Shown one piece after another: positions 60,106 to 64,000 of a stretch of 64,000 bases of DNA (position 1 is its first letter; each line of letters opens with the position of its first letter). Location: contig NZ_VFRQ01000001.1 of NCBI RefSeq assembly GCF_006385705.1, positions 186,001 through 250,000 of the forward strand, in the 5' to 3' direction. A program made the position numbers and the translations under genes. The notes beneath the pieces were generated by a model. That model was not told the DNA's origin. It was given only the letters and a program-made list of their open reading frames with translations, and did not search any database. The stretch comes from Pontibacter mangrovi (GTDB lineage: Bacteria; Bacteroidota; Bacteroidia; Cytophagales; Hymenobacteraceae).

Positions 60106-61845
60106 ATGCACCTGATTGACCTTACCATATTTGTACTCTACATGCTGGCCATGCTGGGCGTTGGCTTCTATTTTCTGAAAAAGAACGAGGGCGCTGAGGA
60201 TTATTACGTAGGCGGACGCAGCATGAGCAGCGGGCACATCGGGCTTTCGGTGGTAGCTACCGATGTAGGCGGCGGCTTCTCCATCGGACTCGGAGGACTG
60301 GGGTATGCCATGGGGCTATCGGGTTCCTGGATGCTGTTCACAGGCTTGCTCGGCGCCTGGCTGGCAGCGGTTTTCCTTATCCCGAAGGTGAAGGGGAATC
60401 CGGCTTTTGCAAGCTTCCTGACGTTTCCGCAGATCTTTGGCCACTACTTTAACGCCCGGGTGGCGCTGCTGGCCGGCATTATTTCAGCCATCGGCTATAC
60501 TGGCTTTACCAGCTCACAGATTTTAGCAGGTGCCAAGTTGGCCAGCGGTACTTTTATCAACCTCGACCTGAACACTGCCTTGCTCGTGATGGGCATTATA
60601 GCAGTGGTTTATACAGTGATGGGCGGCATGAAAGCAGTGATTTACACTGATACGATTCAGTGGATCATCCTTATGGGCGGGCTCATCTTTATAGGCATTC
60701 CGGTGTCTTTTCTGGCAGTGGGTGGCCTGGATACACTTAACTTTTCGCAGATCTTTAACCCGGATTACCTGGCAGAGCAGGGCGGCAAAAGTATAACGGC
60801 CATACAAACCACCCTTCCCCCGGAATTCCTAAGCCTCACCAACATTACCTGGCAACAAATGGTGAACTGGGGCATTACCATTATCCCGATCTGGTTTGTG
60901 GGCATGACGCTGTACCAGCGCATTTACGCCAGCCGCGACGTGAAGACCGCCAAGCGAGCCTGGTACATTGCGGCACTGTTTGAGTGGCCCCTGATGGCGT
61001 TTATGGGCGTTGGGCTGGGCATCCTGTCCAGAGTGGCGGCAGAGCAGGGAATGTTCGAGGCTTTGGGTGCCGGCACGATGGTAGACCCTGAAACTGGCCT
61101 CCCGATGCTGCTGCGCACGGTATTGCCGGTAGGCTTGATGGGCTTGATGCTCTCCTCCTACTTTTCGGCTATACTTTCCACGGCTGACAGTTGCCTGATG
61201 GCTTCTTCGGGCAACATTGTTTCGGATGTGCTGAGCCATTTTTTCAAGATCGACCCTGACGCACCCAAAACCTTAAAGCTATCGCAGCTGGTAACGCTGC
61301 TGGTGGGTGCTTTTGCACTGTGGCTGGCCACCATGATGACCAATGTGCTCGATTTGATGCTCTACTCCTATGCCTTTATGGTGTCTGGGCTGTTTGTGCC
61401 GGTGCTGGGCGCGCTGTTCTGGAAAAAACGCAGCAGCGTGGCTGCTTTTTGGGCCATGCTGGTCGGCGGATTGGTGACTGTTATACTTCAGATTAACATG
61501 GTGGCTGCCCCTGCCCCGGATGCTGACATAACCGGCATAGCGCATACCTTAGTGTCCTACTTTCCGGCCGATGCAAAACAAACCTGGCTCAGTTTAAGCG
61601 AGTTTGAGCTGCGCGAATTGGTGCAAAGTACACTTTCTGCGCACAGCATCGTACATATTTCCTGGCTGGGTATCACTTTTGCCCTGCCCTTTAACCTGGA
61701 CCCGAACCTGTTTGGCTTAACGGCCTCGCTTATACTTTACGTATCGCTTACCCTATTATATCCTGATAAAACAAAGAAAGAAACATGGCAGAAATCAACG
61801 GCATCAGCTACAACCGCTATACACCACAAGACCACGCAGGTCTGA
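60106..61845 (+). CDS. sodium:solute symporter (SSS family)
   Basis: Inner-membrane transporter of 579 residues with about 13 hydrophobic segments starting MHLIDLTIFVLYMLAMLGVGF. Family blocks include EGAEDYYVGGRSMSSGHIGLSVVATDVGGG (early helices, sodium site region), AVVYTVMGGMKAVIYTDTIQW and SAILSTADSCLMASSGNIVSD. Members take up sugars, amino acids, proline, pantothenate, vitamins or nucleosides with sodium. The substrate is not apparent; the operon context with an acetyltransferase and an amino-acid-racemase-like gene favours an amino acid or amine. The next gene starts inside its last 61 bp, so translation is coupled. Confidence 0.92.
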   Translation: MHLIDLTIFVLYMLAMLGVGFYFLKKNEGAEDYYVGGRSMSSGHIGLSVVATDVGGGFSIGLGGLGYAMGLSGSWMLFTGLLGAWLAAVFLIPKVKGNPAFASFLTFPQIFGHYFNARVALLAGIISAIGYTGFTSSQILAGAKLASGTFINLDLNTALLVMGIIAVVYTVMGGMKAVIYTDTIQWIILMGGLIFIGIPVSFLAVGGLDTLNFSQIFNPDYLAEQGGKSITAIQTTLPPEFLSLTNITWQQMVNWGITIIPIWFVGMTLYQRIYASRDVKTAKRAWYIAALFEWPLMAFMGVGLGILSRVAAEQGMFEALGAGTMVDPETGLPMLLRTVLPVGLMGLMLSSYFSAILSTADSCLMASSGNIVSDVLSHFFKIDPDAPKTLKLSQLVTLLVGAFALWLATMMTNVLDLMLYSYAFMVSGLFVPVLGALFWKKRSSVAAFWAMLVGGLVTVILQINMVAAPAPDADITGIAHTLVSYFPADAKQTWLSLSEFELRELVQSTLSAHSIVHISWLGITFALPFNLDPNLFGLTASLILYVSLTLLYPDKTKKETWQKSTASATTAIHHKTTQV

Positions 61846-62237
61846 ACCGGGACGAAGTACTGGACTTCCTTTTTAAGCACCTGGACGAGTACGGCGATAA
61901 GCGCGAGGACATCGCCAAATGCATGGACTACGCGCTGTCATCAGCCGAGGGCAAAGGCGGGTCCGTGCTGGTAGCCCGTGAGAAGAATGAAGTAGTTGGC
62001 GCGCTCATCCTGAACAATACTGGCATGAACGGGTATATACCAGAGAACATTTTGGTGTATGTGGCCGTGCATGGGCGCACCCGCGGAAAAGGCGTGGGAA
62101 AAAACCTGGTGCAAATGGCCATTGACCATACCCAGGGCAGCATCGCGCTGCACGTAGAGCCCCAGAACCCTGCACGGCACCTGTACGAGAAGCTTGGCTT
62201 CTCGAATAAATATTTAGAGTATAGACTAATGAGATAA
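61785..62237 (+). CDS. GNAT family N-acetyltransferase
   Basis: Acetyltransferase of 150 residues. The acetyl-CoA pyrophosphate loop is VHGRTRGKGVGKNL (R/Q-x2-G-x-G/A type), and ARHLYEKLGFSNKYLEYRL is the C-terminal strand-helix common to amine acetylases. It overlaps the transporter gene by 61 bp and ends 1 bp before the racemase-like gene, so the three are one transcription unit. It probably acetylates the amino group of the substrate or product handled by the two neighbours; this is inference. Confidence 0.86.
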   Translation: MAEINGISYNRYTPQDHAGLNRDEVLDFLFKHLDEYGDKREDIAKCMDYALSSAEGKGGSVLVAREKNEVVGALILNNTGMNGYIPENILVYVAVHGRTRGKGVGKNLVQMAIDHTQGSIALHVEPQNPARHLYEKLGFSNKYLEYRLMR

Positions 62238-62238
62238 C

Positions 62239-63312
62239 ATGGCAGTTCTAAAGCTGTACCACGATAAACTGAAACACAATTACAACCACCTGGATGCGGT
62301 GTTCCGGGAGCATGGCATTGACTGGGGCGTTGTCACCAAGCTGCTGTGCGGCCACGAGGCGTTCCTTAAAGAGGTGCTGGCCCTGGGCGTGAAAGAGATA
62401 CATGACTCCCGGGTGTCTAACCTTAAAACGGTCAAAAAAATGGCCCCGGATGTGCAGACCGTGTACATCAAGCCTGCTCCTAAAAAGAGTATTCCCGACA
62501 TCATCACGTATGCGGATGTAAGCTTTCAGACGGAGCTGGAGATTATCCGGCTGCTGTCTGAGGAGGCGGTGCGGCAACAGAGGCTGCACAAAATCATCAT
62601 CATGATTGAGATGGGCGACCTGCGCGAGGGCGTTATGGGCGAGGAGCTCATAGATTTTTATGAGCAGGTGTTTGAGTTGCCGGGCATTTCAGTGATTGGT
62701 TTAGGTGCTAATTTTAACTGCCTGCACGGGGTGATGCCCACGCAGGACAAGCTCATCCAGCTGTGCCTGTACAAGCAGATCATCGAAGCCAAGTTCAACC
62801 ATAAAATCCCGTGGGTATCGGGAGGCACTTCGGTAACCATTCCGCTGCTGTTTAACCACCTGCTGCCCAAAGGCGTGAACCACTTCCGGGTGGGCGAGGC
62901 GCTCTTCTTCGGCCTGAACCTGTTCACGAACGAGACGTTTGAGAACATGCACGATGATGTGTTTGAACTGGTTGCCGAGATCATTGAGCTGACCGAAAAA
63001 CCGATGATACCGAGCGGTATACTGGCGGAGAACCCCAGTGGCGAGAGCTTTGAGATTGACGAGAGCCTGTACGGCAAAACCTCCCACCGCGCCATACTTG
63101 ATGTAGGTCTGCTCGACATCAACCCCAAGTTTTTATTGCCAAAGGACGAAAGCATCAGTGTGATTGGCGCCAGCTCTGACATGTTGATCGTAGAACTTGG
63201 CCAGAACGAGCAAAACTATAAAGTGGGCGATGTGCTGCGGTTTAACCTGCGCTACATGGGTGCTTTAAGTGTGTTGAACTCCCGTTACATTGCCAAAGAA
63301 GTTGTAAAGTAA
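62239..63312 (+). CDS. PLP-dependent alanine/ornithine-racemase-family enzyme
   Basis: Protein of 357 residues with the alanine-racemase N-terminal TIM-barrel pattern. The Schiff-base Lys is Lys34 in GVVTKLLCG, and EIHDSRVSNLKTVK, IIMIEMGDLREGV, VIGLGANFNCL and PWVSGGTSVTIPL follow as barrel strands, with the C-terminal domain (about 250-357) present. It resembles the ornithine-racemase/YhfX branch of the family rather than the cell-wall alanine racemase, and the residues that choose the substrate cannot be judged. It is the last gene of the transporter-GNAT operon; a strong terminator follows. Confidence 0.87.
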   Translation: MAVLKLYHDKLKHNYNHLDAVFREHGIDWGVVTKLLCGHEAFLKEVLALGVKEIHDSRVSNLKTVKKMAPDVQTVYIKPAPKKSIPDIITYADVSFQTELEIIRLLSEEAVRQQRLHKIIIMIEMGDLREGVMGEELIDFYEQVFELPGISVIGLGANFNCLHGVMPTQDKLIQLCLYKQIIEAKFNHKIPWVSGGTSVTIPLLFNHLLPKGVNHFRVGEALFFGLNLFTNETFENMHDDVFELVAEIIELTEKPMIPSGILAENPSGESFEIDESLYGKTSHRAILDVGLLDINPKFLLPKDESISVIGASSDMLIVELGQNEQNYKVGDVLRFNLRYMGALSVLNSRYIAKEVVK

Positions 63313-63338
63313 CGGACGGGAAAGTATAAAATCATAAC

Positions 63339-63367
63339 AGCCGCAGCCTGCATATCAGGCTGCGGCT
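63339..63367 (+). terminator. Rho-independent terminator of the transporter-GNAT-racemase operon
   Basis: Perfect 12-bp stem AGCCGCAGCCTG / CAGGCTGCGGCT with a 5-nt loop, followed by CTTTTTAT; an AAGTATAAA copy lies just upstream. Confidence 0.88.
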
Positions 63368-63381
63368 CTTTTTATGACCTG

Positions 63382-64000
63382 TCAAGGAGACAGCAAGGCA
63401 TCCAGAAAGCCCATGTCTTCATCTCTTTTCTTCACCACCAGCAGCGGAATGTCCATATCGTGGCGAAGCACTTTCTCGGTAACGCTCCCCAGCACAAACA
63501 AGGCCGCCGCCGACATGCCCTTCGCCCCCATTACCAACAGGTCGGCGCGGGCGCGCTTTGCCTCCAGCACCACGAGTTCCCCAATATCATCTTCGTCCTC
63601 TTGCCGCACCAGCACGAGCTCCGCCCGCTCGCTTAGCTCCGGAAAGTGGTGCAGCAACTTGTCATACTTTTCCTGGGCAAACCCGCGCATGCGCTCATCA
63701 AACGCCTCGTAAGTCATACCCAGCGTGCGGTAACCCGTGGGCACCTGGTAGGCATGCAGGCATACCACATGGAGGTGCGGCAGAACGGCCGCCACTTTCA
63801 GCACACGCTCCAAGGCCATTTCACTGTAGGCAGAAAAATCGACGCTCACCACCACCCGTTGTAGTTTGGGCACCATATTCTCCGGCACAAACAGCACGCT
63901 AACGCGGCTGGTTCGCAGCAGTTTCTGGGGCAGTACGCCAGAGCCGCGCATCCGCAGCTTTCGCCCCATCAGGATCATGTCTATGTTCTTTACGTTCGCC
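63382..64000 (-). CDS. universal stress protein, partial (N-terminus beyond the window)
   Basis: UspA-superfamily protein cut by the right edge; the frame stays open to 64000 (ANVKNIDMILMGRK...). The visible part shows the end of one UspA domain (ILMGRKLRMRGSGVLPQKLL, SVLFVPEN) and then a complete second domain from about VVVSVDFSAYSEM, so the protein is a tandem two-domain form. The nucleotide-binding loop GAKGMSAAALFVLGSVTEKVLR fits the ATP-binding type. It probably acts in stress survival; partners unknown. Its stop lies just past the terminator of the convergent racemase operon. Confidence 0.88.
   Translation of the reverse strand, partial: ANVKNIDMILMGRKLRMRGSGVLPQKLLRTSRVSVLFVPENMVPKLQRVVVSVDFSAYSEMALERVLKVAAVLPHLHVVCLHAYQVPTGYRTLGMTYEAFDERMRGFAQEKYDKLLHHFPELSERAELVLVRQEDEDDIGELVVLEAKRARADLLVMGAKGMSAAALFVLGSVTEKVLRHDMDIPLLVVKKRDEDMGFLDALLSP

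Overview
The window looks like the chromosome of an aerobic member of the Bacteroidota, most likely Cytophagales/Hymenobacteraceae (Pontibacter-like). The evidence is a SusC-type receptor, a protease with a type IX secretion (T9SS) sorting domain, an S46 dipeptidyl peptidase, an acylornithine-type arginine pathway, a CrtA-like carotenoid gene, scarce Shine-Dalgarno sequences and several TAnnTTTG-type -7 promoter boxes. GC content is moderate to high in genes and low between them. I see no tRNA, rRNA, CRISPR array, phage or transposase; this is mostly ordinary chromosome with short dispersed repeats.

Layout. 0-7.8 kb: periplasmic peptidases (S46, M19), an alpha/beta hydrolase, and a DEAD-box RNA helicase with a long 5' leader. 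7.9-15.0 kb: an AddA/AddB-type helicase-nuclease pair, interrupted by a VOC-family gene and two dispersed repeats. 15-22 kb: a lipoprotein gene split by a stop codon, an outer-membrane barrel protein, oxidoreductases, a secreted MsrA and a class IV aminotransferase. 22.4-31.3 kb: a T9SS-exported M4 metalloprotease, an SDR, an orphan SusC-like receptor, a periplasmic MBL-fold protein, a frameshifted DUF1569 gene and thyA. 31.5-43.7 kb: an RND exporter, an SF1B helicase, FKBP isomerase, AcpH, a CrtA-like gene, a DsbA-like protein, a pseudouridine synthase, a J-domain protein and a YqaE-type lipoprotein.

43.8-48.0 kb (minus strand) is a tight four-gene cassette: C39-like cysteine peptidase, RimK-like ATP-grasp ligase, GCS2-type carboxylate-amine ligase and N-formylglutamate-amidohydrolase-like enzyme. 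It looks like a system that makes and trims an unknown amide-linked metabolite or peptide. 48.9-57.9 kb (minus strand) is a nearly complete arginine operon (GNAT-argG-argC-argD-argF'-argB-argE-argH). An arginine-rich 43-codon ORF precedes it and may be an attenuation leader. The transcarbamylase has Val90 where B. fragilis succinylornithine transcarbamylase has Pro90, so the route may use succinylated intermediates. 60-63.3 kb is a transporter-GNAT-racemase operon, and a universal stress protein gene runs off the right end.

The most unusual window-wide signal is the hexamer AAGTAT/ATACTT (often AAGTATAAA). It is many-fold over-represented on both strands, in genes, spacers and terminators, and inside GC-rich genes it brings in otherwise avoided ATA and CTT codons.
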